NCBI RefSeq assembly: GCF_016863395.1
Contig: NZ_BOOU01000101.1
Location: forward strand, 1 to 42,766
Source: Sphaerisporangium rufum
GTDB lineage: Bacteria; Actinomycetota; Actinomycetes; Streptosporangiales; Streptosporangiaceae
Direction: 5' to 3'
Length of the DNA stretch: 42,766 nucleotides
In this document: one piece after another, positions 8,630-16,472 of the stretch
How positions within the stretch are numbered: position 1 is the stretch's first letter
Layout: the number at the start of each line of letters is the position of its first letter
The notes under the pieces: model-generated
The model's database searches: none
What the model was told of the DNA's origin: nothing
The model's input: the letters and a program-made list of their open reading frames with translations, nothing else
Translations under genes and position numbers: made by a program

Positions 8630-8656
8630 CAACGTTTTGTTGACAACATTTCGTTG
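8630..8656. promoter_or_regulatory. Nested 27-bp palindrome between divergent genes
   Basis: The order is CAACG, 3 bases, TGTTG, central A, CAACA, 3 bases, CGTTG. Both the inner 11-bp dyad TGTTGACAACA and the outer CAACG/CGTTG arms are symmetric about base 8643. The site overlaps the predicted -35 of the rightward operon and lies 15 bp upstream of the leftward gene's ATG. A dimeric winged-helix (MarR-like) protein, possibly the product of 9065-9700, is the natural candidate. Confidence 0.6.
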
Positions 8657-8668
8657 ATTCTGCATGCT
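8640..8668 (+). promoter_or_regulatory. SigA-type promoter for the 8676 operon
   Basis: TTGACA (8640-8645) matches the -35 consensus and is followed after 17 bp by CATGCT (8663-8668), a weak -10, 7 nt before ATG 8676. This geometry favours a leaderless mRNA starting at ATG 8676 rather than at ATG 8664. Confidence 0.45.
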
Positions 8669-8675
8669 GGACGGC

Positions 8676-9068
8676 ATGGAACGCAAGCACGGGAACGCCG
8701 ATGGGCAGGCCGACCAGAGCCAGGCCCGGCGCGAGCAGGAGGCACGCGAGCGCCTGCTGCGCCGGGGCGCGGACGCGCTGGAGGCCCGCCCGTGGCGACC
8801 CGCGCCCGCCCCGCCGTCGGCCACGGACCTCGCGCAGTTCGCCCTCTGGCGCTGGGCCGACCTGAGCCCCGAGGACATCCTCAGCGCGCTCGCCCTGCTG
8901 CCCGCCGCCCGCGCCGAGGTGGACGGGCTCGAGGCCGGGCTGCTGTTCACCGCGCGGAGCGCCGGGCTGACCTGGGCCCAGATGGCCCAGGCGATGGGGT
9001 TCAACTCCCCGCAGGCCTGCCAGCAGCGATACACCCGGCTGACCACCCGAGAGGACGCCGACTCATGA
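8676..9068 (+). CDS. Small putative DNA-binding protein, unknown family
   Basis: A 130-residue protein from ATG 8676 (an in-frame ATG at 8664 is possible but would overlap the predicted -10). The N-terminal third is charged and coil-like (QARREQEARERLLRRG). The C-terminal part, AGLTWAQMAQAMGFNSPQACQQRY, looks like a helix-turn-helix with a sigma-4/HTH_23-type pattern. Its stop overlaps the ATG of the next gene (ATGA), so the two are coupled. It is divergent from the ATP-grasp/swivel gene across the nested palindrome. I do not recognise the family; a regulatory role is inferred from the HTH-like segment and the context. Confidence 0.65.
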   Translation: MERKHGNADGQADQSQARREQEARERLLRRGADALEARPWRPAPAPPSATDLAQFALWRWADLSPEDILSALALLPAARAEVDGLEAGLLFTARSAGLTWAQMAQAMGFNSPQACQQRYTRLTTREDADS

Positions 9069-9700
9069 CGCAGGACTCCCCACCCGACCTGCTGGTCCTG
9101 CACGCCGTGCGCATCACCGGGTACGCCGACACCCCGGTGATCGCCCGCCGCTTCGGGCTGGACCCGGCCACGACCGAAGAGGCGCTGCTCGACGCCGAGG
9201 CGTACGGCTGGGTGGCGCACACCGCGTTCGGCGGCAGCGGCGGCTGGTCCCTGACCGAACGCGGCCGGGCCGAGAACGAGCGCCGGCTGGCGGCCGAGCT
9301 CGCCACCGCCGGCGGCGCCGGCGAGGTCCGGGACGTCTACCGCGAGTTCCTCCCGCTGAACGCCCGCCTCCAGCAGGCCTGCACCGATTGGCAGCTCCGG
9401 CCGGTCCCCGGCGACCGGCTCGCCGCCAACGACCACGCCGATCCCGCCTGGGACGCCCGGGTCCTGGCCGAGCTCACCGCCATCGACCGGGCGCTCGCGC
9501 CGCTGGCGGCCAGGCTGGGGCGGCTCCTCACCCGGTTCCGCGGCTACGACACCCGCTTCGCCGCCGCCCTGGCGCGCGCCCGATCCGGGGACGGGGCGTG
9601 GGTCGACGGCATCGAGGTCGACTCCTGCCACCGGGTCTGGTTCGAGCTCCACGAGGACCTCATCGCCACCCTCAACCTCGACCGCCAGACCACGCCCTGA
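9065..9700 (+). CDS. Winged-helix (MarR-like) protein, putative regulator
   Basis: A 211-residue protein from ATG 9065, overlapping the preceding stop. Residues about 8-70 (VLHAVRITGYADTPVIARRFGLDPATTEEALLDAEAYGWV and GGWSLTERGRAENERRLAAEL) form a convincing winged helix, with the beta-wing followed by the TERGR segment typical of MarR/PadR-like proteins. The rest is mainly helical, with charged residues and no motif I recognise. Coupling to 8676-9068 and divergence from the ATP-grasp/swivel operon suggest that it senses or regulates that activity. It converges on the membrane-protein gene 24 bases away. Confidence 0.7.
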   Translation: MTQDSPPDLLVLHAVRITGYADTPVIARRFGLDPATTEEALLDAEAYGWVAHTAFGGSGGWSLTERGRAENERRLAAELATAGGAGEVRDVYREFLPLNARLQQACTDWQLRPVPGDRLAANDHADPAWDARVLAELTAIDRALAPLAARLGRLLTRFRGYDTRFAAALARARSGDGAWVDGIEVDSCHRVWFELHEDLIATLNLDRQTTP

Positions 9701-9724
9701 CCGGCGGCCGCCCGGCGTCCGCGT

Positions 9725-10825
9725 TCAGCTCGCGGCGGCCGTCCGCTCGACCACCGGTCCGGCCGGGTGGCCGGGGTCCGCGGCCTGGCAGTGCCGGCAG
9801 GCGCCGCGCCGGCGCAGGGCGTAAGCGTAGGCGGCGGCCCCGAGCGCGACGCCCCACACGACGCACAACATGCTCGGCACGTTGAGGCCCCACGCGGCGG
9901 GGTCGACGCCCAGCCGGACGTTCATCAGCCCGGCCGGGATCAGCACGACCGCCACGATGCCGGCCGGGACCACGGCGAGCGCCGGCGGGACCCGCCGGCC
10001 CGCCCGGAACCAGACCCACCGCGGGTAGACCTCGCCCCAGCGGTGGACCAGACCATGGGTGAGGATCCCTCCGCAGATGGAGGCGACGGCACAGCCGAGT
10101 CCCACCTCCAGCATGCCGGGCGTCTGCTGCATCATCCGCTCGAAGTCCTCCGGGATGCCCAGCGGGATCCCGAAGTACCAGGCGATCCTGGTCACCTCGT
10201 ACGGCACGGGGGCGGCACACGCCAGGTAGACGGCCCACCGGCCCCAGCGGCGCGCGGCGTCCGGCGTGGCCCACCGCCCGGGCGCCCCGCCGCGCCGGCC
10301 GCAGCGCGCGCACGCCCGCCCGGTACGCCGCCGGTACGCGAGGGTCGCCAGGGCCCACAGCAGGCCACCGGCGAAGATGACGATCAGGTTCACCCGGTGC
10401 CAGTACAGGATGTCCCCGATGCCGTCCTGCGCGCCGGGCACCCCGGTGAAGGTGAAGACCAGCAGCAGCGGGGCGAAGGCCAGCAGCGCGAGCAGGGTGT
10501 AGTCCGGGATCAGCAGGGCGAGCGTCCCGGCCATGGCCCACCCGAAGACCAGCAGTGCCGTACGGGTGCCGCCTCGTCCCCATCCCCGGGCCATCGCCAG
10601 TGCGGCGATCGCACCGGCCGCGCCGAGCGCGGCCATGACCGGCGCGACGATCGCCGCCCGGCTCCCCTCCAGGATCGACGCCGAGGCGTGGGCGTCGTCG
10701 ACCGGCGCGAACGGGAAACCGTCCCCGCCCAGTGCCCAGTAGAGCCCGAGCGCCCCGTACGACAGCGACCACCCGGCCGCGGCGTACCCGGCCCAGGCCG
10801 GCCAGTACCTCACCCAGCGGAACAT
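9725..10825 (-). CDS. Multi-pass membrane protein with two CxxC motifs, unknown function
   Basis: A 366-residue protein with roughly eight hydrophobic segments (for example near residues 10-30, 58-78, 90-107, 110-128, 150-165, 200-220, 285-305 and 325-345). Two short Cys motifs stand out: CARC in the arginine-rich loop at about residue 173 (RACARCGRRGG) and CRHC near the C-terminus (GACRHCQAADP). Both sit beside positively charged residues, so they are probably cytoplasmic and could bind zinc together. I do not recognise the family. Start ATG 10825; the gene is divergent from a histidine kinase and convergent with the MarR-like gene. Confidence 0.75.
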   Translation of the reverse strand: MFRWVRYWPAWAGYAAAGWSLSYGALGLYWALGGDGFPFAPVDDAHASASILEGSRAAIVAPVMAALGAAGAIAALAMARGWGRGGTRTALLVFGWAMAGTLALLIPDYTLLALLAFAPLLLVFTFTGVPGAQDGIGDILYWHRVNLIVIFAGGLLWALATLAYRRRTGRACARCGRRGGAPGRWATPDAARRWGRWAVYLACAAPVPYEVTRIAWYFGIPLGIPEDFERMMQQTPGMLEVGLGCAVASICGGILTHGLVHRWGEVYPRWVWFRAGRRVPPALAVVPAGIVAVVLIPAGLMNVRLGVDPAAWGLNVPSMLCVVWGVALGAAAYAYALRRRGACRHCQAADPGHPAGPVVERTAAAS

Positions 10826-10953
10826 CCGCCCATCACATCCTCACCATCTCGCCGGGGCCCGGGCCGCGCTCGCGACCGGGACATCTCGACGGCGGGCTGC
10901 GCGCCGGCCGGGTCCCCTGCACAAGCTTCGGAGGCCATGGGCCACCGGCCCAG

Positions 10954-11009
10954 GTGCCGAACGGCATGGCCGCGGGCGGGGTCCGGCGGGTCGATGTGCC
11001 GTTCGGCAC
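10954..11009. promoter_or_regulatory. Two TGCCG-N2-CGGCA dyads 42 bp apart
   Basis: GTGCCGAACGGCAT (10954-10967) and GTGCCGTTCGGCAC (10996-11009) are dyads with a 2-base centre, offset by 42 bp (about four helical turns). They lie between the divergent membrane-protein and histidine-kinase genes, upstream of the kinase's predicted -10. They fit as response-regulator or repressor sites; the binding protein is unknown. Confidence 0.55.
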
Positions 11010-11032
11010 GGGCGGCGGACCGGCACGCTGTC

Positions 11033-11038
11033 TAGGCT
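11033..11038 (+). promoter_or_regulatory. Predicted -10 element, leaderless kinase mRNA
   Basis: TAGGCT ends 6 nt before GTG 11045. The intervening GGGAGG-like bases are too close to the start to work as a normal Shine-Dalgarno. Confidence 0.5.
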
Positions 11039-11044
11039 GGGAGG

Positions 11045-12328
11045 GTGCGTACCGGTGGAGCCCCGCGGCGGCGCGAACGGGCCGGCGCGGCCGTCGCCGT
11101 CCTGGTGACGATGGCCGGTGTGGCCTGCACGCCCGCGTACGGCCCGCCGGCCACGCTGCCGGCGTCGGTGACGATGGCCGCCGCGCTCGGCGTGCTCGCC
11201 GCCTGGCCGCAGGACGGCCGCCGGGTCGCGGCGGTCACCGGCGGGGCGGGCCTCGTGTCGCTCGCCGCGACCGCGGCCGTCCGGTCGCTCGGCGCGGACG
11301 TCTCCGCGCCCGGCTGGCCGGTCGGCGAGTCGGCGAGCCTGCTCGTGCTGATCGTCCTGGTGGTACGGACCGCTCCGCCCCGCCACGCGCCGGCCGCCGC
11401 CGGACTGGCCGGGGTGGCCACGCCGGCCCTGCTGCTCCGGTTCGAGCCGGGCCCGCCGACCATCGAGGCGCTGGCCGGATTCGCCGTCTGGGGACTGTCG
11501 GCGGCACTCGCCGCCACCATCGGGCTCTACCTGCGCTCCCTGGACGGCCACCGCGCCCGCGCGGTACGCGCGGCGCGCCGGGCGCAGCGCACCCGCCTCG
11601 CCCGGGACCTGCACGACTTCGTGGCCCACGACGTCAGCGGGATGCTCGCCCAGGCCCAGGTCGGCCGGATCCTGGCCGAGCGGGACCCGCGGCAGGCGGT
11701 GGCCGCGTTCGAGCGCATCGAGCAGGCCGCGCTGCAGGCGCTGGCGTCGATGGACCGGACGGTGCGGATGCTGCACGAGGCCGATGACGCCGCGGACGAG
11801 GAGCCGGCGGACCGGGCGCCGCCCCCGGCGCTGGCGAACCTGCGGGAACTGGCCGACCGGTTCGCCTCCTCCGGCACCGCGGTGGTGCGTCTCGACATCG
11901 ACGCGGGGCTGGCGGACCCGGACGGCGGCGTGCCGCGCGAGGTGTCGGCCACGGCGTACCGGGTCGTCGTCGAGGCGCTGACCAACGTGCGCCGCCACGC
12001 GGTGGCGGCGAGCCGGGTGGAGGTGGCCGTCCATCGCACCCGCGTCGTGGGCTTCGGGCCCGCGCTGGAGGTCACCGTGACAGACGATGCCCGGCCCGGA
12101 CCCGCGCCCGTCCGGCACCTGCTCGGCGGTGCGAGAGGCGGTGACACGAGGAACGGTGACACGAGGAACGGTGGCGGATTCGGCCTGGCCGGGCTGGCCG
12201 AACGCGTCGAGGCGCTCGGTGGCCGGCTGGCCGCCGGTCCGCACGATCCGCGTGGCTGGCGGGTCACCGTCACCCTGCCGCTGGCGCCCGCACCGCACGG
12301 CGGCGACACCCGGCCGGTCACGGCATGA
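11045..12328 (+). CDS. Sensor histidine kinase (HisKA_3, NarL/DesK-like)
   Basis: A 427-residue membrane kinase. About five N-terminal hydrophobic segments (residues 12-165) are followed by the dimerisation/phosphoacceptor motif ARDLHDFVAHDVSG (phospho-His about 196) and a GHKL ATPase domain with an N-box (EALTNVRRHA) and G2 box (GFGLAGLAERVEALGG). No extracellular sensor domain is obvious, so it probably senses the membrane or a partner. The ATP-lid region contains a 15-bp tandem duplication (12139-12168) that adds GDTRN twice. The start GTG 11045 is set by TAGGCT 6 nt upstream. Its stop overlaps the ATG of its response regulator. Confidence 0.92.
   Translation: MRTGGAPRRRERAGAAVAVLVTMAGVACTPAYGPPATLPASVTMAAALGVLAAWPQDGRRVAAVTGGAGLVSLAATAAVRSLGADVSAPGWPVGESASLLVLIVLVVRTAPPRHAPAAAGLAGVATPALLLRFEPGPPTIEALAGFAVWGLSAALAATIGLYLRSLDGHRARAVRAARRAQRTRLARDLHDFVAHDVSGMLAQAQVGRILAERDPRQAVAAFERIEQAALQALASMDRTVRMLHEADDAADEEPADRAPPPALANLRELADRFASSGTAVVRLDIDAGLADPDGGVPREVSATAYRVVVEALTNVRRHAVAASRVEVAVHRTRVVGFGPALEVTVTDDARPGPAPVRHLLGGARGGDTRNGDTRNGGGFGLAGLAERVEALGGRLAAGPHDPRGWRVTVTLPLAPAPHGGDTRPVTA
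12139..12168 (+). repeat. 15-bp tandem duplication in kinase ATP lid
   Basis: The 15-mer CGGTGACACGAGGAA occurs twice head to tail and preserves frame, giving GDTRNGDTRN between the DDA (G1) and GFGLAGL (G2) boxes. Slippage could change copy number without a frameshift. Confidence 0.85.
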
Positions 12329-12990
12329 CCGGCCGGCCGATCCGCGTCCTGGTCGCCGACGACCAGGAGGACATCCGCGGCGCGTTCCGGATCATCCTGG
12401 ACGCCCAGCCGGACATGACCGTCGTCGCCGAGGCCGCCTGCGGGGTCACCGCCGTCGAGCAGGCCCGCCACCTGCGCCCGGACGTGGTGCTCGCCGACAT
12501 CAGGATGCCGCGCCTGGACGGGCTGGAGGTCACCCGCCTACTCGCCGGGCCCCAGGTGACCGACCCCATCCGGGTCGTGGTCGTCACCACCTTCGACCTC
12601 GACGACTACGTCCACACCGCGCTGCGCAACGGCGCCTGCGGCTTCCTGCTGAAACGCTCCAGTCCCACCCTGCTCGCCGAGGCCGTCCGGGCCGCCATGT
12701 CCGGGGACACCCTCATCAGCCCGCAGATCACCGTACGGCTGCTGCGCGAGCTCACCGCGGCACCGCCGCCGGCGTCCGGCCGCGCCGATCGCACCCGGCT
12801 CACCGAGCGCGAGCTCCAGATCACCCGGCTGGTCGCCCAGGGCCACACCAACGCGGAGATCGCCACCGCGCTGTTCATCTCCCCCGGCACCGTCAAGAAC
12901 CACATCGCCGGCGTCCAGCGCAAGCTCGGCGCCCGCAACCGGGTCGGCATCGCCGCCTGGGCCTGGTCCACCGGCAACGCCGCCCCGTGA
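12325..12990 (+). CDS. LuxR-family (NarL-type) response regulator
   Basis: A 221-residue regulator. The receiver domain covers about residues 7-125: acidic pocket DDQ, phosphoacceptor Asp in DVVLADIRMPRLDG, conserved Thr in VVTTFD, Lys in FLLKRS. The LuxR HTH covers about 150-215 (LTERELQITRLVAQGHTNAEIATALFISPGTVKNHI). ATG 12325 overlaps the kinase stop by 4 bases, so the pair is stoichiometrically co-translated. It is followed by convergent DNA with an 11-bp direct repeat, CACCGTCAGGC, at 12998 and 13012. Its targets are unknown, but the tandem dyads upstream of the kinase are plausible. Confidence 0.93.
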   Translation: MTGRPIRVLVADDQEDIRGAFRIILDAQPDMTVVAEAACGVTAVEQARHLRPDVVLADIRMPRLDGLEVTRLLAGPQVTDPIRVVVVTTFDLDDYVHTALRNGACGFLLKRSSPTLLAEAVRAAMSGDTLISPQITVRLLRELTAAPPPASGRADRTRLTERELQITRLVAQGHTNAEIATALFISPGTVKNHIAGVQRKLGARNRVGIAAWAWSTGNAAP

Positions 12991-13102
12991 CGACGCACAC
13001 CGTCAGGCCGGCACCGTCAGGCGGGAAGATCTCGGGTGACGTCCGGCCGAGCCGTCCGCAGCCGGGGAGGGCCGGCCACCTCCCGAGCACCGGTCCACGC
13101 GG

Positions 13103-13741
13103 TCAGCTCTCGGCCGCCCGCCCGAGCAGCCCGGCCTCGTAGGCCGCCGCCACCGCCGCGGCCCGGTCCTTGACGCCGAGCTTGGCGAAGACGTGCAGCA
13201 GGTGCGTCTTGACCGTCGCCTCGGTGATGAACAGCTTCGCGGCGACCTCGCGGTTGGTGGCGCCCCGGGCGATCAGCGTGAGCACGTCGAGCTCCCGCCG
13301 GCTCAGCGTCCGCCGTTCGGGGGCCTCCGCCTTCCGGGCGAGCAGCCCGGACACGGTGGGAGACAGTACCGTCTCGCCGCGGGCGGCCGCCCGCGCGGCG
13401 CGGAGCAGCGCCGCCCGCGGGGTGTCCTTCAGCAGGTAACCGGTGGCCCCCTGCGCGATGGCGGGCAGCACGTCCGAATCATCGTCGAACGTCGTCAACA
13501 CCAGAATCTTGACGCCCGGCCGCTGGTCACGCAGCCGGCGGATCAGCTCGGCGCCGCTCATTCCCGGCATCCGCAGGTCCATGAGCACGAGATCGGGGCC
13601 GGTCCGGCGCGCCAGGGCGAGGGCCTCCGGCCCGTCGGCGGCCTCACCGACGACGTCGAAGGCCTCATCGGTGGAGAAGATCTCGCGTAGCCCGTCGCGC
13701 ACGACCGGGTGATCGTCCACGACGATCATGCGGATCGGCAT
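13103..13741 (-). CDS. LuxR-family (NarL-type) response regulator of ABC-exporter operon
   Basis: A 212-residue response regulator. Receiver motifs are VVDDHPVVRDGL, the phosphoacceptor in DLVLMDLRMPGMSG, VLTTFDDD and GYLLKDTP. The C-terminal LuxR HTH is LSRRELDVLTLIARGATNREVAAKLFITEATVKTHL. It is the last gene of a four-gene leftward operon (ABC ATPase, permease, kinase, regulator), starting 3 bases after the kinase stop. In such cassettes the regulator usually activates the exporter genes in response to a membrane-active compound. Confidence 0.94.
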   Translation of the reverse strand: MPIRMIVVDDHPVVRDGLREIFSTDEAFDVVGEAADGPEALALARRTGPDLVLMDLRMPGMSGAELIRRLRDQRPGVKILVLTTFDDDSDVLPAIAQGATGYLLKDTPRAALLRAARAAARGETVLSPTVSGLLARKAEAPERRTLSRRELDVLTLIARGATNREVAAKLFITEATVKTHLLHVFAKLGVKDRAAAVAAAYEAGLLGRAAES

Positions 13742-13744
13742 GTC

Positions 13745-14965
13745 TCACCCGTTCCTTGGGCCGGCCGGGATGGCGGGCACGGTGGCGGAGACGCCCGTCC
13801 CCTGGCCCGGAGCGGTCTCGATCGCGAAGTCACCGGCCAGCCGGGCGACGCGCTGGCGCATCGAGATGAGACCGAATCCGCCGGCGGGCGACGGGTCCGC
13901 CACCTGGGGGTCGAACCCGGCTCCGTCGTCGCGCACGTCGAGCACCACCACATCCTCCATGTAGGACAAGGTCACGGCCACCCGGCCGGCGGAGGCGTGT
14001 TCGGCGACGTTGGCCAGCGCCTCCTGGGCCACCCGCAGCAGCGTCATCTCCACCTCGGCGTGCAGCGGTCTCGCCTCGCCGGTGACCGAGACCGGAGCCG
14101 GCACGCCGGTCGCCCGTGACCAGGTGTCCGCGACATCCTCAAGGACGGCCGCGAGCCGGGCCTCCTCCAGGGCGGCGGGGCGCAACGCCTGCACCGACCG
14201 GCGGGCCTCGTCGAGTCCGTCCCTGGCCAGGGTGCGGATGATCTCCAGTCTGGACCGGACGGCGGCGGCGTCGTCGATGACGTTCTCGGCGACCTCGAGC
14301 TGGGTGAGCATGGCGGTCAGCCCTTGGGCGATCGTGTCGTGGATCTCCCTGGCCATCCGCTGGCGCTCGCCGAGCACACCCGCCTCGCGGGCCTGGGTCA
14401 GCAACCGGGCCTGCAGGCTTCCGTTCTCCTCCGCCAGGTCGACCAGCCTGGCGGAGGCCGCCCTCAGCTGGGTGATCATCTCCTTGCGCTGCCGGTTCTG
14501 CTCGGAGACGGTGCGGATGAACAGGCCGACGGTCGAAGCGACCAGGACGGCGAGCAGGAACGAGAAGGCCATCTCGCGCGGCGGCCGGGGATCGGGCCGG
14601 ACGCCCACCAGGACGGCGGTCGTCGCCGCCACCCCCAGGTAGGCCGTCCACCCGCGCAGCAGGGCGAACGACTGGATGAACGCCCCCAGGCCGGCCACCG
14701 TGAACAGCGGATTCATCCTGATCAGTACGGCGATGAGGGCGAGCGTCACCACGAAGTAGACGATCGCCGCCACCGGCCGCTCGATCCGGCTGAACCGCGA
14801 GGAGACCATGAACCAGTGCCAGCCTCCGGTCAGCACCGCCAGGACCGCCACCTCCGCTCGCCGGTCCTGCGCCAGGGCGAAGAGCATCGGCAGCAGGATG
14901 AAGAGGTACGGCAGGACCGGCCAGGTCCGGTCCCATCGCGAGATGTCGGCCTCGTCGCCGGTCAC
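13745..14965 (-). CDS. Sensor histidine kinase (HisKA_3) of ABC-exporter operon
   Basis: A 406-residue membrane kinase. Five to six hydrophobic segments (residues about 15-145) with little extracytoplasmic sequence are followed by a coiled-coil stretch, the phosphoacceptor motif MAREIHDTIAQGLTAML, and a GHKL domain (EALANVAEHA, DDGAGFDP, GGFGLISMRQRVARLAG). Intramembrane-sensing kinases of this shape often monitor transporter activity or lipid perturbation. The start is GTG 14965, overlapping the permease stop (GTGA), which implies coupled translation within the ABC operon. Confidence 0.93.
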   Translation of the reverse strand: MTGDEADISRWDRTWPVLPYLFILLPMLFALAQDRRAEVAVLAVLTGGWHWFMVSSRFSRIERPVAAIVYFVVTLALIAVLIRMNPLFTVAGLGAFIQSFALLRGWTAYLGVAATTAVLVGVRPDPRPPREMAFSFLLAVLVASTVGLFIRTVSEQNRQRKEMITQLRAASARLVDLAEENGSLQARLLTQAREAGVLGERQRMAREIHDTIAQGLTAMLTQLEVAENVIDDAAAVRSRLEIIRTLARDGLDEARRSVQALRPAALEEARLAAVLEDVADTWSRATGVPAPVSVTGEARPLHAEVEMTLLRVAQEALANVAEHASAGRVAVTLSYMEDVVVLDVRDDGAGFDPQVADPSPAGGFGLISMRQRVARLAGDFAIETAPGQGTGVSATVPAIPAGPRNG

Positions 14966-15684
14966 CAGCGGAACGCCCGGAGACCGAGCCCGCCGGCGAC
15001 CAGGAAGATCGCGGCCATGGCGGCGAAGGTGAGCGGAGAGACCGGCTGGCCTTCCCAGCCGGCCCGGACGGCGCGGACCGCGGGAGCCATGGGGGTCAGC
15101 CCGCCGATGGAGCGCATCGACGCCGGCAGGGTCTCCCAGGCACTCAGGGCACCGGAGACGAAGACCATCGGGAAGAAGAGCGCCAGGCCGACGACCGTGG
15201 CGGTGCGGCCGGTGGGCACCAGGGCCCCGACGAGCAATCCGATGGCACCCAGGCTCAGCGCGCCGAGGACCCAGGCCAGGACGACGGCGGTGAGGTCGGC
15301 CGGCCCGCCGAGGCCGTAGGCGACCAGGCCGACGACGGTGAGCAGGGCGGTGCCGAGCACGGCCAGCAGCATGTGCGCGGCCCACTGAGCGCCGAGGATC
15401 ATGCCGGCGGATGCCGGGGTGGCGCGCAGCCGCTTCAGCACCCGGCGTTCGCGGTACTGGGCCAGGGTGGCCGGCAGCACGACCAGGGAGGCCAGGCCGA
15501 GCACGAAGACGCTGAGCATCGGGACGAAGGCGTCGATGATGGGCAGCCCGCCGGGCAGCGTGCCGCCGTTGCGCATCTTCACCCACAGGATGACCACCGG
15601 GAAGGCCAGCGCGAAGAAGGCGGCCATCGGATCCCGCATCGCCAGCCTGAGTTCGATCGCGATGACGTTGCCGAGACCCCTCAT
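14962..15684 (-). CDS. ABC-2 type transporter permease
   Basis: A 240-residue integral membrane protein. About six transmembrane segments include FFALAFPVVILW, MLSVFVLGLASLVVLPATLA and VVGLALFFPMVFVSGAL; the last resembles the ABC2_membrane signature (FPMVFVSG). The preceding segment YRERRVLKRLRATP is the cytoplasmic coupling region typical of DrrB/YhgE-like permeases. ATG 15684 overlaps the ATPase stop. With the ATPase it forms a likely drug or lipid exporter controlled by the downstream two-component genes. Confidence 0.92.
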   Translation of the reverse strand: MRGLGNVIAIELRLAMRDPMAAFFALAFPVVILWVKMRNGGTLPGGLPIIDAFVPMLSVFVLGLASLVVLPATLAQYRERRVLKRLRATPASAGMILGAQWAAHMLLAVLGTALLTVVGLVAYGLGGPADLTAVVLAWVLGALSLGAIGLLVGALVPTGRTATVVGLALFFPMVFVSGALSAWETLPASMRSIGGLTPMAPAVRAVRAGWEGQPVSPLTFAAMAAIFLVAGGLGLRAFRW

Positions 15685-16397
15685 CAGGCGGTCCTCCCGG
15701 TGAGCGTGAAGTAGGCGTCGTCGAGAGATCCGGCGTCGCATCTGGCCATGAGCTCATCCGGGGTGCCCTCGTGCACGATCCGTCCCCGGTCGATCACCGC
15801 GATGCGGTCGCAGAGGGCTTCCGCCTCGTCCATGAAGTGGGTGACCAGGACGACGGTGACCCCGCGGTCGCGCATGTCGCGGATCAACCCCCAGGTCATC
15901 CGGCGGGCGGCCGGGTCCAGACCGGTGGTCAGCTCGTCGAGGAAGACGATCTCCGGGTCGCCGACCAGGGCCAGCGCGATGAACAGCCGCTGCTTCCAGC
16001 CGCCGGACAGGCCGGCGAAGCGGGCGCGCTTCATCGCGGTCAGCCCCCATTCCTCCATCAGGGCACGCCAGTCGGCGGGCCGGTCGTAGAAGGAGGAGTA
16101 CATCCTCAGCGCCTCGCCGACCTTGATGGCATCGGGCAGGGCTGCCTCCTGCAACTGAACGCCGACGCGCTGCAGCAGCTCGCGGCGCCGGGTCCGCGAG
16201 TCCAGGCCGAGCACGCGCACGGTGCCGCCGTCAGGACGGCGCAGGCCGGACGCGCACTCCACCACGGTCGTCTTGCCGGCCCCGTTCGGGCCGAGGAGAC
16301 CGAAGATCTCACCTCGCCCGACGGTCAGCGTGACGCCGTCCAGCGCCCGGTGCGTCCGGTAACTCTTCCGCAGGTCGTTGAGCTCAATTACTGTCAC
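15684..16397 (-). CDS. ABC transporter ATP-binding protein
   Basis: A 237-residue ATPase of the DrrA/CcmA type. Walker A is GPNGAGKTT (about residues 36-44), the signature is LSGGWKQR, Walker B runs VFLDELTTGLDP, and the switch His lies in LVTHFMDEAE. The start is GTG 16397; the sequence reads into MTVIELNDLRKSYRT, the standard N-terminus of the family. It is the first gene of a leftward four-gene operon and probably powers export by the ABC-2 permease. The 75 bases upstream (16398-16472), between it and the Cds1-like gene, must hold the operon promoter, though no strong consensus is visible. Confidence 0.94.
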   Translation of the reverse strand: MTVIELNDLRKSYRTHRALDGVTLTVGRGEIFGLLGPNGAGKTTVVECASGLRRPDGGTVRVLGLDSRTRRRELLQRVGVQLQEAALPDAIKVGEALRMYSSFYDRPADWRALMEEWGLTAMKRARFAGLSGGWKQRLFIALALVGDPEIVFLDELTTGLDPAARRMTWGLIRDMRDRGVTVVLVTHFMDEAEALCDRIAVIDRGRIVHEGTPDELMARCDAGSLDDAYFTLTGRTA

Positions 16398-16472
16398 GTC
16401 CCGAGAATCCCCGGTCCGCCGGATCTTCGTAATCCACCGAACGGTCGATGGTCCGGCACCGCCCGACGCCGG

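Noticed and set aside
16021-16050. Walker B of the ABC ATPase as LDELTT instead of LDEPTT
   Set aside because: This variant is common in actinobacterial drug-type ABC ATPases, so it is not considered a defect.
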